A stretch of 64,000 nucleotides of DNA from an uncultured Alsobacter sp. (GCF_945952055.1 NZ_CAMFHB010000023.1:32670-96669), one strand, 5' to 3'; shown: positions 26,500 to 36,161, counted from the stretch's first letter. The notes: generated by a model not told the origin, from the letters alone. A program made the numbers and translations.

Positions 26500-28731
26500 A
26501 TGACCTGGAGCCAGTCCCGAACGAGCCCCAGCTCCGCAACCGCGCGCATCGTGTGGCCGGTCGCGGCCGTGTTGCTGTCGCTCCTGGCTCTGGCGGTCGG
26601 CGGACTGGTCTGGACCGGCCAGCGCACCAATGAGCTGGCCGCCGACCAGCAGCTCGCCACGCTGAGCGCATCCCTCGACACGGAAAAGCGGCAGACGCTG
26701 CAGCGCTTCGCGCGGGTCGTCGGCACGCCCGCGGCCGTCACGGCACTCACCCACCCCATTTCGCCCCGCGCGGCCCAGGCGGCCATCGGCGAGCCCCTGG
26801 AGCAGGTGCTGGGCTTCGAAGCCAGCTTCGTGGTCACGCCGGAGAACATCGTGGTCACGGGCCGCGCCGGCGCGGAGCCGGCCGACCAGCGACGGTTCGA
26901 CGCGCGGCTGCACCTGCTGGCCCCCGCACTCGCCGAGCTGCGCGACAAGCTCGGACAACTCGCGCTGCGCCGCGACCCGATCTTCACCTCCGGGGCCGAT
27001 CCGGCGACGGTCGCGCGCAAGGCAGGCGTGTCCCGCCTGGCCTTCGACGGCGGGATGCTCCGGATCCTGGTGGCGGTGCCGATGCTCGGCGAGCAGGACG
27101 ATCCGACGGGCGGCCTCGTCGCGGTCGGCATCCGCCCGCTTTCGCTCGCGTCGCTGCGCGAGGACATCCTGCGCGGCAACTATGCCGACCTGCACATCGA
27201 GGAGGTCACCGCCGGCGGCCCCATCGCGCCCTGGGCGCTGCCCGTGCTGGATGGGCAGAGCATGATGCGCGCGACGCTCGTGTGGCGCCCGGTCCGGCCG
27301 GGCGACCAGGTGCTCGAGCGCGTGCTGCCCTCCATCGTCATCGCCCTCCTGGCCATCGGGCTGTTCTCGGCCTTCATGTTCGCCCATGTGCGTTTCGTGA
27401 CGACCGATCTCGTCAACCGGGAGGCGCGGGCCACGCACCTCGCCCTGCACGACCCGCTTTCGGGCCTGCCCAACCGCAGCCTCTTCGCGGCCCGGCTCGA
27501 CGCGGCGCTGGCCCGCCTTGACGACCACACCGACGGCGTCGCCGTGCTGTTCATCGATCTCGACCGGTTCAAGGACGTCAACGACACGCATGGTCACGAG
27601 GCCGGCGACGTGCTGCTGCGCATCGTGGCGCGCCGGCTCACGGACGCGCTGCGCGGGGCCGATCTCCTGGCCCGGTTCGGCGGCGACGAGTTCGCGATCA
27701 TGCAGACGCATGTCCGCTCGGCCCATGACTGCGCCGCCCTGGCCCATCGAATCCTGGAGGCGATGCGCGAGCCCTTCGACGTCGGCGCCGCCAACGTGAT
27801 GGTGGGCGCGACCATCGGCATCGCGATCGCGCCGGAGAACGGGCGCGAGCGCGACACGCTGATGAAGCTCGCCGACCAGGCGCTCTACCGGGCCAAGAAC
27901 GACGGCCGCAACCGCTACGCCTTCTTCCAGATCGGCATGGACCACGCCCTGATCATGCGCCAGGCCGTGGACGAGGACCTCGCCGCGGCCATCGCCGCCA
28001 ACGAACTGAGGGTCCACTACCAGCCGCAATACTCGCCCGACGGGCGCACGATCCTGGGCGTCGAGGCCCTGGTGCGCTGGCCCCATCCCGTGCACGGCAT
28101 GATCCCGCCCTCCACCTTCGTGCCGATGGCCGAGGAACGGGGCCTCATCACCCAGCTCAGCGAATGGGTGCTGCGCCAGGCCTGCCGCGACGGCCGGCAT
28201 TGGCCCGGCATCAGCGTCGCCGTGAACGTGTCGCCCATCCAGTTCCGTCAGGCCGACTTCGTGGCGCGCACGGCGCACATCGTGGACGAGGAGGGCATGG
28301 ATCCGACCCGGGTGGAGCTGGAACTGACCGAGGGCGTCATCGTCGACGACGCCGACGTGGCCGAGCACGCCATGGTGGAGCTGCGCTCGCTCGGCTTCCG
28401 CTTCGCCCTGGACGATTTCGGGACCGGCTATTCCTCGCTGATCTACCTGCGGCGCTTCGCCTTCGACAAGATCAAGATCGATCGGTCCTTCCTGGAGGCC
28501 ATGGAGACGACCGGCGAAAGCGCGATCCTCGTGCACTCCGTCGTCCATCTCGGCCGGGCTCTCGGCCTGACGGTGACCGCCGAAGGCGTGGAAACGGCCG
28601 AGCAGCAGCGCTTCCTGCAGGCCGTGGGCTGCCACCAGCTCCAGGGCTACCTGCTCAGCAGGCCCCTCCCAGCCGCCGAGATCGACGCGATGCTCGGCGT
28701 CGCCCGCAGCGCCGAACGGCTGTCCGCCTGA
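26500..28731 (+). CDS. Membrane GGDEF-EAL c-di-GMP enzyme (743 aa)
   Basis: Two membrane segments (about residues 17-38 and 275-297) bracket a periplasmic CHASE4-like sensor domain of about 235 residues. The GGDEF domain has the intact FGGDEF (394-398) and an RxxD inhibitory site (385-388). The EAL domain has GVEALVRW (Glu522) and DDFGTGYSS (Asp638, 639), so both synthesis and hydrolysis look possible. An in-frame start at 26500 is used. It lies 105 bp after anbu and may be independent of it. Confidence 0.9.
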   Translation: MTWSQSRTSPSSATARIVWPVAAVLLSLLALAVGGLVWTGQRTNELAADQQLATLSASLDTEKRQTLQRFARVVGTPAAVTALTHPISPRAAQAAIGEPLEQVLGFEASFVVTPENIVVTGRAGAEPADQRRFDARLHLLAPALAELRDKLGQLALRRDPIFTSGADPATVARKAGVSRLAFDGGMLRILVAVPMLGEQDDPTGGLVAVGIRPLSLASLREDILRGNYADLHIEEVTAGGPIAPWALPVLDGQSMMRATLVWRPVRPGDQVLERVLPSIVIALLAIGLFSAFMFAHVRFVTTDLVNREARATHLALHDPLSGLPNRSLFAARLDAALARLDDHTDGVAVLFIDLDRFKDVNDTHGHEAGDVLLRIVARRLTDALRGADLLARFGGDEFAIMQTHVRSAHDCAALAHRILEAMREPFDVGAANVMVGATIGIAIAPENGRERDTLMKLADQALYRAKNDGRNRYAFFQIGMDHALIMRQAVDEDLAAAIAANELRVHYQPQYSPDGRTILGVEALVRWPHPVHGMIPPSTFVPMAEERGLITQLSEWVLRQACRDGRHWPGISVAVNVSPIQFRQADFVARTAHIVDEEGMDPTRVELELTEGVIVDDADVAEHAMVELRSLGFRFALDDFGTGYSSLIYLRRFAFDKIKIDRSFLEAMETTGESAILVHSVVHLGRALGLTVTAEGVETAEQQRFLQAVGCHQLQGYLLSRPLPAAEIDAMLGVARSAERLSA

Positions 28732-28780
28732 GGCTCACGGCGCGCTGCATCTGACGTCGCGAGCGCGCGACCACCCCTCC

Positions 28781-28875
28781 GCCGTCCTGCCCGGGCCTGG
28801 CCCGGGCAACCACGACTCTGCCGGGGCCACGCGTCAGTCGTGGGTGGCCGGGCCAGGCCCGGCCATGACGCGGAG
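28781..28875. repeat. Family A intergenic palindrome (copy 2)
   Basis: Same unit as copy 1, with CCTGCCCGGGCCTGGCCCGG and the inverted GTGGGTGGCCGGGCCAGGCC arm. It occupies the gap between the convergent GGDEF-EAL and ExoD-like genes. Confidence 0.92.
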
Positions 28876-28954
28876 AGGGAGGTGCCAGCTGGACCACCGA
28901 AAGGGCCACAAGCTCTGAGCAGCGGCCGAAAGCGCGTGTGCCGAGGGCTGAGCG

Positions 28955-29557
28955 TCAGAAGATCGCCGTCGCGCTGGCCACGAGCGCGATCACGAAGCCC
29001 AGCGACAGACTGGTGCCGAAAGCCCCGATGCACAGGCCGCCGATGACGACATAGCCGTCCCGCTCGACGAGGCCGATGCCGACGAGCGCGATGGCGATCC
29101 CGAGCGGGATCTGGCCAATGAACGGCGCGGCGAAGATCAGCGCCATGCTGAAGGCGAGCAGCGCGATGGCGATGAGCCGCAGCGCCAGGGACGAGGCGAG
29201 CACGAGGAATCGCGGGCGCGCGACGCGCTCCAGCGAGCGCAGCCACGGCACCGCGCGTTCGGCCGCCTTCTCCACGTCCTTGCGCGCCAGGGTGCGGTCG
29301 AGGAGGGTCTTGGGCAGCCACGGCGCGGGCATGCCGAGGAAGATCTGCAGGGCGACGAAGCACAGGAGCAGGCCGCAGATCAGCGGGATGGGCGGCGGCA
29401 TGGGCAGGCAATTGGGCAGCGCCAGCACCACGATGAGCAGGGCGTGCGCGCGCTCGCCGAGCGCGCCGACGATGCTGCGCACGGTCACGCGGTCGCCCGT
29501 CGCATCGCGAACGAGGCCGGCCAGAAGGTCGGAAGTACGAGACGCAGCCGCCGGCAT
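28955..29557 (-). CDS. exoD: ExoD-like exopolysaccharide protein (200 aa)
   Basis: ExoD family membrane protein with about four hydrophobic segments. Conserved pieces include GALGERAHALLIVVLALPNCLPMPPP at the start and RPRFLVLASSLALRLIA in the middle. ExoD is tied to exopolysaccharide production and alkali tolerance in Rhizobium; mechanism unknown. No other exo genes are in the window. Confidence 0.85.
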   Translation of the reverse strand: MPAAASRTSDLLAGLVRDATGDRVTVRSIVGALGERAHALLIVVLALPNCLPMPPPIPLICGLLLCFVALQIFLGMPAPWLPKTLLDRTLARKDVEKAAERAVPWLRSLERVARPRFLVLASSLALRLIAIALLAFSMALIFAAPFIGQIPLGIAIALVGIGLVERDGYVVIGGLCIGAFGTSLSLGFVIALVASATAIF

Positions 29558-29657
29558 GGGTACCAGAACGTCATCCTCACTGGCCCCGGGCGGGACCGGC
29601 GCTTTGCATAACGCACAGGATCAATGCGGCCAAGCCGTGTCGATGCCGTGACGGCGA

Positions 29658-30416
29658 TCAGAGTGCGGCGGATTCCGCGGCGAGTTCGGCCCGCAGGGCC
29701 TGGGCAGCCTCCCGCAGCAGAGCATCCCCGCGCTTGCGCGGACGCGGCAGGACGATGGACTGGCTGACCTGCAGCATCCCCGGCGTACCCGCCAGCCCGA
29801 TCACGCGATCGGCCAGATACACGGCTTCCTCGATATCGTGGGTGACGAACAGGACCGTCTTGCCGGTCTCCACGGCGATGCGCTGCAACTCATCCTGCAA
29901 CGTCTCGCGCGTCATGGCGTCGAGCGCGCTGAAGGGTTCGTCCATGAGCAGGATCTCGGGATCGACTGCCAGGGCGCGCGCCAGCGCGACACGCTGACGC
30001 TGCCCGCCGGAAAGCTCGTGGGGATAGCGATCGCCGTAGGCGGCGAGGCCGACGAGGGTGAGCGCCGCATCCGCCCTCGCCCGGCGCGCCTCGGCGTTCA
30101 TGGACGAGCGCTCGAGGCCGAACGAGACGTTGGAGCGCACCTTGCGCCAGGGCAGCAGCCGGCCGTCCTGGAAGACGAGGCCCACCGGGAGCACGCAGTC
30201 GGGCGCGGGCGGCGCCACGGCGACCGAGCCCGCGGTCGGGCGCGCCAGGCCGGCGATGACGCGCAGCAGGGTGGACTTGCCCACCCCGGAGGGGCCGACG
30301 ATCGCGACGAACTCGCCGCGGTTGACGGTGAGGTCGAGGCCACGCAGGACCTCGGTCGCGCGCCCGTCGCGCGTGAAGGTGAGCCCGATGCCGGTGAGGG
30401 TGACGGCGGCCGTCAT
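29658..30416 (-). CDS. ABC transporter ATP-binding protein, SsuB/TauB-like (252 aa)
   Basis: Walker [10 protein letters not shown], signature [15 protein letters not shown], Walker [18 protein letters not shown] and the switch His in [10 protein letters not shown]. It belongs to the nitrate/sulfonate/taurine class. Start at 30416, one base after the permease stop, so they are coupled. Part of a three-gene importer read from about 32256. Confidence 0.93.
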   Translation of the reverse strand: MTAAVTLTGIGLTFTRDGRATEVLRGLDLTVNRGEFVAIVGPSGVGKSTLLRVIAGLARPTAGSVAVAPPAPDCVLPVGLVFQDGRLLPWRKVRSNVSFGLERSSMNAEARRARADAALTLVGLAAYGDRYPHELSGGQRQRVALARALAVDPEILLMDEPFSALDAMTRETLQDELQRIAVETGKTVLFVTHDIEEAVYLADRVIGLAGTPGMLQVSQSIVLPRPRKRGDALLREAAQALRAELAAESAAL

Positions 30417-30417
30417 G

Positions 30418-31185
30418 TCAGGCCTTCCACGCGAGAACACGGTTCTGGACGATCACGAAGACCGTGTCGACGAGGCCGTAGAGGGCGGCCATGGTGATCA
30501 TGTAGACGACCACGATGTCGGTCGCGAGCAGGCTGGAGGCCTGCATCATGCGCTGGCCCAACCCCGCCACGCCGAAGATCTCCGCCGCGACGACGGCCAT
30601 CCAGGCCTGGCCCAGCGCCGTGCGCAGCCCGGCCAGGATGCCCGGCGCGGCGGCCGGTAGCACGATCTTCACGAGCTTCTGCGGCATGGACCGGAAGCCG
30701 TAGGCGTCGGCGACCTCCAGGAGGTCGCGGTCCACGGCCCGAACCGCCGAGAGCGTGGCGAAGTAGCAGATCCAGAACACGCCCACGCCGACGATGAACA
30801 CGGCCGCTGCCGTCGACACGCCGAACCAGATGATGGCGAAGGGCACCCAGGCGAGGCCGGGGATGGGGCGCAGCAGGCGCACGACCCACGACACGCTCTC
30901 CTCGGCCACCCGGCTCTGGCCCGTCATGAGGCCGCTGGCGATCCCCAGGGCGGCCCCGAGCACGAGACCGCCGAGGTAGTGGCCCAGGCTGTTCTGGATG
31001 GAGGACAACCAGAAGCCCGACCGGAGTTCCTTGAGGAACGCGGGAGGGATGTCGGAGGGCGCGGGCAGGAAGGCCCGGGGCACGAGCCCCGTGACCACGG
31101 CCGCCTGCCACAGCATCAGGAACACCGCCAGGCCGGCGGCGCCGAGGGCCAGGGGACGCCCGGCGCGCAGGGTGAGCCGAGCCAT
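30418..31185 (-). CDS. ABC transporter permease, SsuC/TauC-like (255 aa)
   Basis: Integral inner-membrane permease with about six membrane segments. The EAA loop region is [42 protein letters not shown]. Members move nitrate, cyanate, sulfonates, taurine or thiamine precursors. Substrate here is not known; it depends on the binding protein encoded just upstream. Confidence 0.92.
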   Translation of the reverse strand: MARLTLRAGRPLALGAAGLAVFLMLWQAAVVTGLVPRAFLPAPSDIPPAFLKELRSGFWLSSIQNSLGHYLGGLVLGAALGIASGLMTGQSRVAEESVSWVVRLLRPIPGLAWVPFAIIWFGVSTAAAVFIVGVGVFWICYFATLSAVRAVDRDLLEVADAYGFRSMPQKLVKIVLPAAAPGILAGLRTALGQAWMAVVAAEIFGVAGLGQRMMQASSLLATDIVVVYMITMAALYGLVDTVFVIVQNRVLAWKA

Positions 31186-31236
31186 GTCAGGCGCCGGCGG
31201 CCAGAACGGGGGATCCGCTCGAGACGTGGTGAGGCT

Positions 31237-32256
31237 TCAAGACTTGGGTGCCTTCTGGAAGAAGGACGGGTCGAACAGGCCCTCCAGCGGATACTCCTTG
31301 TCGAGCGACCCGAGCTTCACCTGGTAGGCCTGCATGGCGCGGGTCGCATCGACGATCCGGTTGGGATCGGCCGTGAACTTGCTGGCCGGCGAGGTGAGCG
31401 CGGCCTTGATCGTGGCCGTGTCCACGATGCCCTTGCCGAGCACCGCCTCGATGTGCGGGGCGACGCGGTCGGGGTTGGCCTTGATCAGGTCGACGGCCTT
31501 GACCGTCATGTCGACGAGGGCCTGGGCCACCGGCCGCTCCTTGTCGACGAGTGCCCCCGTCAGGGCCACGACGGTGCCGGGCTGGTTGGGGAACATCTCG
31601 CCGCCCAGCGCCACGAGCTTCTGGCGCGGGTCGCGCTGGGTCACGATGGTCACCGCCGGCTCGCGAATGACGGCGCCGTCGACGGCCCCCGTGAGCAGGG
31701 CCTGCTGCGTCGCGTCGATGCCCATCGGCACCACCTCGGCGTCGGCCTTGTCGGCCTTCGCCACCTCCCACAGCCAGTGCTGCATGGTGGTGTTGGGCAC
31801 GGAGCCGGCGGGCTGCGTGGCGAGCTTGGCCGCCTTGCCGGTGTCCTTGCGGAAGGCCGCCAGCGCCTGGGCCGCCGGCACACCCGGCTTGAAGTACGGC
31901 GCGAGCTTCGGGCCCGCCGCCATGACGAGCTCCTCGACCGCGGTGGTGGCGACGACGCGGATGTCGATGCCCTTGGCGCGGGCGACGGCGAGCGGCGCGA
32001 CACCGGCGACGTAGACGTCCAGCGTGCCCGAGGCGAGCGCCTGGATCATGTTGGGCCCGGACTCGAAGGTCACGAACTTCAGCTCCAGCCCGGCTTCCTT
32101 GGCCCAGCCTTCCCTGTCGAGAACGATGATGGGAGCGGCAGCGAGGATCGGGATGATCCCCACGCGCAGCGTGCGGGCGGCCATGGCGGCACGCGGAAGG
32201 GTCGCGATGGCGGGCGCCGCGAGGGCGGCTGCGGCAAAGGCACGGCGCGTGATCAT
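31237..32256 (-). CDS. NMT1/SsuA-type substrate-binding protein (339 aa)
   Basis: Start at MITRRAFAAAALAAP: TRRAF followed by an Ala-rich hydrophobic stretch looks like a Tat-type signal, with cleavage near AMA. The mature part has DREGWAKEAGLELKFVTFESG and GTLDVYVAGVAP, as in ABC importer binding proteins for sulfonates, nitrate or pyrimidine precursors. Ligand unknown. The upstream gap is unusually AT-rich and holds an inverted repeat (32329-32354). Confidence 0.87.
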   Translation of the reverse strand: MITRRAFAAAALAAPAIATLPRAAMAARTLRVGIIPILAAAPIIVLDREGWAKEAGLELKFVTFESGPNMIQALASGTLDVYVAGVAPLAVARAKGIDIRVVATTAVEELVMAAGPKLAPYFKPGVPAAQALAAFRKDTGKAAKLATQPAGSVPNTTMQHWLWEVAKADKADAEVVPMGIDATQQALLTGAVDGAVIREPAVTIVTQRDPRQKLVALGGEMFPNQPGTVVALTGALVDKERPVAQALVDMTVKAVDLIKANPDRVAPHIEAVLGKGIVDTATIKAALTSPASKFTADPNRIVDATRAMQAYQVKLGSLDKEYPLEGLFDPSFFQKAPKS

Positions 32257-32328
32257 GGTGTCTCCGGCTCGGTCCCGCGCAAACGGTCGGGCCCCTGTTC
32301 GGTTGCCGGATGTAGCCGTCGCCACGCT

Positions 32329-32354
32329 AAAAAACAAGACGACGCGTGTTTTTT
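32329..32354. promoter_or_regulatory. AT-rich region with inverted repeat upstream of the importer
   Basis: AAAAAACA (32329-32336) and TGTTTTTT (32347-32354) are exact inverted halves with a 10-base spacer, in a stretch of about 65 bases that is far richer in A and T than the rest of the window. It lies 73 bases upstream of the binding-protein start and looks like an operator or promoter. Confidence 0.5.
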
Positions 32355-32456
32355 CATATTTTACATTTGTATATGTTTTTTGTGCCTCCGGTCAGAGTCG
32401 TGCGAACGGCGCGCGCGACACCGCGGCCAGCTCCGAGGGCCTGGGCGTGTGGGGGT

Positions 32457-32726
32457 CTAGTGGAGCCGGAACTCGCTGCCGTGCAGCCGCAGTTCGGCCG
32501 GACGGATGAGCTTGGCGTGGGCCACCTCCACCGAGTGGAGCGCTCCTTCGAGCGATGTCTGCCAGAACGACAGGAAGCCGTTGAGCACGGGGAAGTCGGG
32601 GGCGACGTCGTAGTCCTGCCAGACGTAGCTCTGCAGCAGGACAGGGTGATCGGGAAGCCGATAGAGGATCTTGGCCGTGGTCAAGCCATAGCCGTTGAGC
32701 TGTTTGATGAAGTCGGGGGAGACCAT
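32457..32726 (-). CDS. usg: Usg-family protein (89 aa)
   Basis: Usg family, recognised by SPDFIKQLNGYGLTTAKILYR, YVWQDYDVAPDFPVLNGFLSFW and GALHSVEVAHAKLI. In Caulobacter the usg gene lies next to the trp genes, but here no trp gene is near. Function unknown. ATG at 32726 has a strong AGGAGG four bases upstream. A short AT-rich hairpin (GGGAATT/AATTCCC at 32819-32835) lies about 95 bases upstream. Confidence 0.85.
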   Translation of the reverse strand: MVSPDFIKQLNGYGLTTAKILYRLPDHPVLLQSYVWQDYDVAPDFPVLNGFLSFWQTSLEGALHSVEVAHAKLIRPAELRLHGSEFRLH

Positions 32727-32818
32727 GGAACCTCCTTCTCTCACCAGAGAGAGCCCGAAGCCCCTGCCCCGAGCCTTCCCGGAGAACCTGTCACGACCAA
32801 GATGGTTCACGATCTCAC

Positions 32819-32835
32819 GGGAATTGTAAATTCCC
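32819..32835. promoter_or_regulatory. Perfect small hairpin upstream of usg
   Basis: GGGAATT-GTA-AATTCCC is a perfect 7-bp stem with a 3-base loop. It lies upstream of usg on the minus strand. Whether it is a regulatory leader or a chance palindrome cannot be told from sequence. Confidence 0.3.
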
Positions 32836-32915
32836 TTTGAATCACAGGAGACTAGCAGCAGGAGCGGGAGAGTGCTGACAGGCGCAGGGGGCGCCCTGAG
32901 ACGCTTCCTCGCTCC

Positions 32916-32956
32916 CTCCACGTCCTGCCCGGGCTCAGCCCGGGCAGGACGTGGAG
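32916..32956. repeat. Family A intergenic palindrome (copy 3, compact)
   Basis: CTCCACGTCCTGCCCGGGCT and its exact reverse complement are separated by one base, giving a 41-base perfect palindrome. It keeps only the CCTGCCCGGGCT core of the other copies. Confidence 0.92.
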
Positions 32957-32978
32957 AGGACGAGGCAAACAGAAAAAT

Positions 32979-34505
32979 TCAGATCCCCAGCCGCTCGAAC
33001 ACGGCCTGGGCGTCGCGGCGGATCTCGTCCCGCCTTTCAGGCTTCATCCCGGCCAGCGTGCGGTACGGCATCGCCATGCGCGGGTTGCGGGCCAGGCGCT
33101 GCTCGTTCTCGAGCAGGAAGTTCCAGTAGAGCGGGTTGAAGGGGCAGGCCTTCGGGCCGGACTTCACGGCGGGGTCGTAGCGGCATCCGCCGCAGTAGTC
33201 GGACATCCGGTCGATATAGGCCCCCGACGCCGCATAGGGTTTCGACGCGAGCAGTCCGCCGTCGGCGAACAGCACCATGCCGTGGGTGTTGGGCAGTTCG
33301 ACCCAGTCGTAGGCGTCGGCGTAGACCGCGAGGTACCACTCCTCGAGCTGTCGCGGCTCGACGCCGGCGAGCAGCGCGAAATTGCCGGTGACCATGAGGC
33401 GCTGAATGTGGTGCGCATAGGCGTGGCGGCGGGTGTCGGCCACGGTCTGCGCGAGGCAGTTCATGTCCGTCTCGCCGGACCAGTAGAACCAGGGCAGGTT
33501 CCGCCTGGCTTCGAGCGCGTTGGTCTGCGCATAGGCCGGCATGCGCAGCCAGTAGATGCCGCGGACATATTCGCGCCAGCCGAGGATCTGGCGGATGAAG
33601 CCCTCGGCCGCGTTCAGCGGGACCGTTCCGGCCTTCCACGCCGCCTCCGCGGCGGCGCAGACCTCCTGCGCGGTCAGCAGGCCGAGGTTCAGGGCGGGCG
33701 ACAGGAGGGCGTGGAACAGGAACGCCTCGCCCGTCTTCATCGCGTCCTGGTAGTCGCCGAAGAGCGGCAGAGCATCCGTGACGAAATGGTCCAACGCCTC
33801 CAGCGCCTGCTCCCGGGTCACCGGCCAGCCGAAGGGCTCCAGATCGCCGAAGTGACCGGCAAAGCGCCGCGCCACGAGGTCGAGCACCTCGCGCGTCATG
33901 GCATCGGCCTCGAAGCGCACCCGCCGCGGCGGGTGCACGTTCGCCGGCAGGCGCTTGCGGTTGTCGTGGTCGAAGTTCCACTGGCCGCCGGCGGGCTCCT
34001 CCCCGTCCATCAGCAAGCCGGTCGAGCGCCGCATCTCGCGGTAGAAGAACTCCATCCTGTACTGCTTGCGCCCCTCGGCCCAGCGGGCGAAGGCCGCACG
34101 GGAGCACAGGAAGCGAGCGTCGTCGCGGATGTGCACCGGCAGGCCGAGGAGCTCCCGCCAGTCCTGCATGGCCTCCAGCACGCGCCATTCGCCCGGCTCG
34201 GTGACCATGATCGCCTCGGGCCGCCACCGCTCCACCGCACGGGCCAGCTCGCCGCCGAAGCTCCCGGTGTTGTCGGGATCGTCCAGGCGCACATAGTCCA
34301 CGCGAAGGCCTTCCGCCCGGAGCTCCTCGGCGAAGTGCCGCATGGCGGAGAGGATCAGCGCGATCTTCTGCTTGTGGTGGCCGACATAGGTCGTCTCCTG
34401 CGCGACCTCGACCATCAGCACGACGTCGGCCTCGGGATCGAGCCCGTCGAGCGAGCTGATCGAGCGGGTGAGCTGGTCGCCGAGGATGAAACGCAGGACT
34501 CCCAT
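32979..34505 (-). CDS. phrB: Fe-S bacterial cryptochrome/(6-4) photolyase, PhrB type (508 aa)
   Basis: FAD-dependent DNA photolyase of the Fe-S class that repairs (6-4) photoproducts using blue light. Cys350 (DMNCLAQ), Cys438 and Cys441 (YCGGCRYD) and Cys454 (KACPFN) fall at the exact positions of the [4Fe-4S] ligands of Agrobacterium PhrB. The N-terminus LRFILGDQLT and the HHKQKIALILSAMRHF block match that class. The SDR gene is upstream with 8 bp between them, and a DUF2256 gene is nearby, a neighbour often seen with this class. Confidence 0.93.
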   Translation of the reverse strand: MGVLRFILGDQLTRSISSLDGLDPEADVVLMVEVAQETTYVGHHKQKIALILSAMRHFAEELRAEGLRVDYVRLDDPDNTGSFGGELARAVERWRPEAIMVTEPGEWRVLEAMQDWRELLGLPVHIRDDARFLCSRAAFARWAEGRKQYRMEFFYREMRRSTGLLMDGEEPAGGQWNFDHDNRKRLPANVHPPRRVRFEADAMTREVLDLVARRFAGHFGDLEPFGWPVTREQALEALDHFVTDALPLFGDYQDAMKTGEAFLFHALLSPALNLGLLTAQEVCAAAEAAWKAGTVPLNAAEGFIRQILGWREYVRGIYWLRMPAYAQTNALEARRNLPWFYWSGETDMNCLAQTVADTRRHAYAHHIQRLMVTGNFALLAGVEPRQLEEWYLAVYADAYDWVELPNTHGMVLFADGGLLASKPYAASGAYIDRMSDYCGGCRYDPAVKSGPKACPFNPLYWNFLLENEQRLARNPRMAMPYRTLAGMKPERRDEIRRDAQAVFERLGI

Positions 34506-34513
34506 GCGCTCGT

Positions 34514-35266
34514 TCAGCCCTTGGTGCGCAGCGTCGAGCGCCCGCCATCGACGCCGATGACCTGCCCCGTGATCCAGCCGGACCCCGGCGACAGGAGGAG
34601 CGCGGCGAGCGGCGCGACGTCGTCGGGCTCGCCCAGCCGCGGCAGCGCGTGCATCTGGGCGATGGCGCCCGCCATGCTCTCGTTGCCGGTGAGCGGGCTC
34701 GCCAGCGGGGTGCGGGTGAGCGACGGCGCGATCGCGTTCACCCGGATGCGCGGCGCGAGTTCGGCGCCGAGCGCCAGCACGAGCCCCTCCACCGCGCCCT
34801 TCGCCATGGAGACGGAGGCGTGGGCCGAAAAGCCCTGGCTAGCGGCGACCGTCGAGAACAGCAGCACCGATGCCGTGCCCTCGGCCTTGCGCAGGGCCGG
34901 CAGGGCCTCGCGCACGGCGCGGGCCGCACCGAGCGCGTTGATCCGGAAGTCGCGCTCGAAATCCGCGTCCTCCAGCCGGCCCAGCGGCTTGAGATTGATG
35001 GTGCCGACCGCGTAGCAAAGCCCCTGGAGCGCGCCGCCGCCCGCCTCGGCCGCCGCCGCCAGGGCCGCCCGCACCGCTGCCGCGTCCTCCACGTCGGCGA
35101 CGCTCGAGCCGCAGCCGAGCTCGGATGCGAGAGCCGACAGGCGTGCCCCGTCCCGGGCCACCAGGTGCACCGCCTGCCCCTGTGCCACGAGCGCCCGCGC
35201 GATGCCCGCGCCGATGCCGCCCGTTCCGCCGAAGATCACCACAGGTGCTGCCACGCCACTCTCCAT
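34514..35266 (-). CDS. Short-chain dehydrogenase/reductase lacking the catalytic Tyr (250 aa)
   Basis: SDR fold with the NAD(P) motif [29 protein letters not shown] and a C-terminal GQVIGVDGG. The classical YxxxK reads VSMAK ([10 protein letters not shown]), so Tyr is replaced while Lys is kept. I start at ATG 35266 (MESGVAAPV); a GTG 21 bases earlier is possible. Placed directly upstream of the photolyase, so the two are likely cotranscribed. A redox role is not certain. Confidence 0.78.
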   Translation of the reverse strand: MESGVAAPVVIFGGTGGIGAGIARALVAQGQAVHLVARDGARLSALASELGCGSSVADVEDAAAVRAALAAAAEAGGGALQGLCYAVGTINLKPLGRLEDADFERDFRINALGAARAVREALPALRKAEGTASVLLFSTVAASQGFSAHASVSMAKGAVEGLVLALGAELAPRIRVNAIAPSLTRTPLASPLTGNESMAGAIAQMHALPRLGEPDDVAPLAALLLSPGSGWITGQVIGVDGGRSTLRTKG

Positions 35267-35369
35267 CAGTCCCAGGAGGTGGGGCACCTAGCGGCGGCCC
35301 CGCCCGGTTCAAGCGCTGCGGCGGATCATCGGCCGTGAACCGGTGTCGCACCCGGCGCGTAGCAGGTGC

Positions 35370-35522
35370 ATGCCCAAGATGCGCAAGAAGTCCGACCTGC
35401 CCATCAAGACCTGCCCGACCTGTGCCCGGCCTTTCGCCTGGCGCAAGAAATGGGAGCGCGTGTGGGACGAGGTGAAGTACTGCTCGGACCGGTGCCGAGG
35501 AGACGCGAAGCGGACCCGGTGA
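35370..35522 (+). CDS. DUF2256 zinc-ribbon-like protein (50 aa)
   Basis: A 50-codon frame ([18 protein letters not shown]...YCSDRC) with two CxxC-type pairs (CPTC, CSDRC) that matches the short DUF2256 family, about 50 residues, with a Lys/Arg-rich body ([13 protein letters not shown]). It may bind zinc and nucleic acid; function unknown. It is divergent from the SDR/photolyase pair and shares that neighbourhood with photolyases in many alphaproteobacteria. Confidence 0.85.
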   Translation: MPKMRKKSDLPIKTCPTCARPFAWRKKWERVWDEVKYCSDRCRGDAKRTR

Positions 35523-35552
35523 GACCCGTCCCGGTTCGGCATAGCGACGCGT

Positions 35553-36161
35553 TCAGGGCCTCGCCCTCAGCGCCTCCAGCGCCTCGGGCGTGTCGATGTC
35601 GGTGCTCACGGCGTCCTCGCCGATCGGCACCTCGATGACCTTGTCCTTGTGGGCCTGCAGGAGCTTGCGGGCGCCGGCATCGCCTTCGAGGGTCGCGACC
35701 TCGGCGAAAAGCGCCCGGGCCAGGATGACGGGGTTGCCCCATTCGCCGTCGTGCACCGGCACGGCGGCGATGCCGCCGGGCTCGGCTTCGAAGGCGGCCG
35801 CCAGGCGCCGGACGTGGACGGGACGCACCAGCGGCATGTCGCCGAGCATCACGACGGCGGCGTCGACGTCCTCCGGCAGCGCGGCGATGCCCGCGCGCAG
35901 CGAGGTGGAGAGGCCCTCGGCGAAGGCCGGGTTCTCGATCACGGTGACGTCGAGGCCGTCGAGGCAGGCGCACACCTCGTCCCGCTCGTGGCCGCACACG
36001 ACCAGGACGGGGCTCGCCCCGGTCTCCAGCGCGGCCTCGGCGACGCGGCGCACGAGCGCCTTGCCGTCATAGTCGGCCGTCAGCTTGTTGGTGGCGCCCA
36101 TGCGGGTCGAGCGGCCGGCGGCGAGCACCACGGCGGCAATCCCGGCCAGTTGCGAACGCAT
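35553..36161 (-). CDS. mocA: Molybdenum cofactor cytidylyltransferase-like protein (202 aa)
   Basis: Nucleotidyltransferase of the MocA/MobA class with VVLAAGRSTRMGATNKL (CTP- and Mg-binding), VVCGHERDEV, MLGDMPLV and a C-terminal DIDTPEAL. It adds CMP to molybdopterin for enzymes of the xanthine-oxidase family, which fits the coxSML genes upstream. The start codon overlaps the preceding stop (TGATG), so the two are coupled. Last gene of the cox operon. Confidence 0.87.
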   Translation of the reverse strand: MRSQLAGIAAVVLAAGRSTRMGATNKLTADYDGKALVRRVAEAALETGASPVLVVCGHERDEVCACLDGLDVTVIENPAFAEGLSTSLRAGIAALPEDVDAAVVMLGDMPLVRPVHVRRLAAAFEAEPGGIAAVPVHDGEWGNPVILARALFAEVATLEGDAGARKLLQAHKDKVIEVPIGEDAVSTDIDTPEALEALRARP

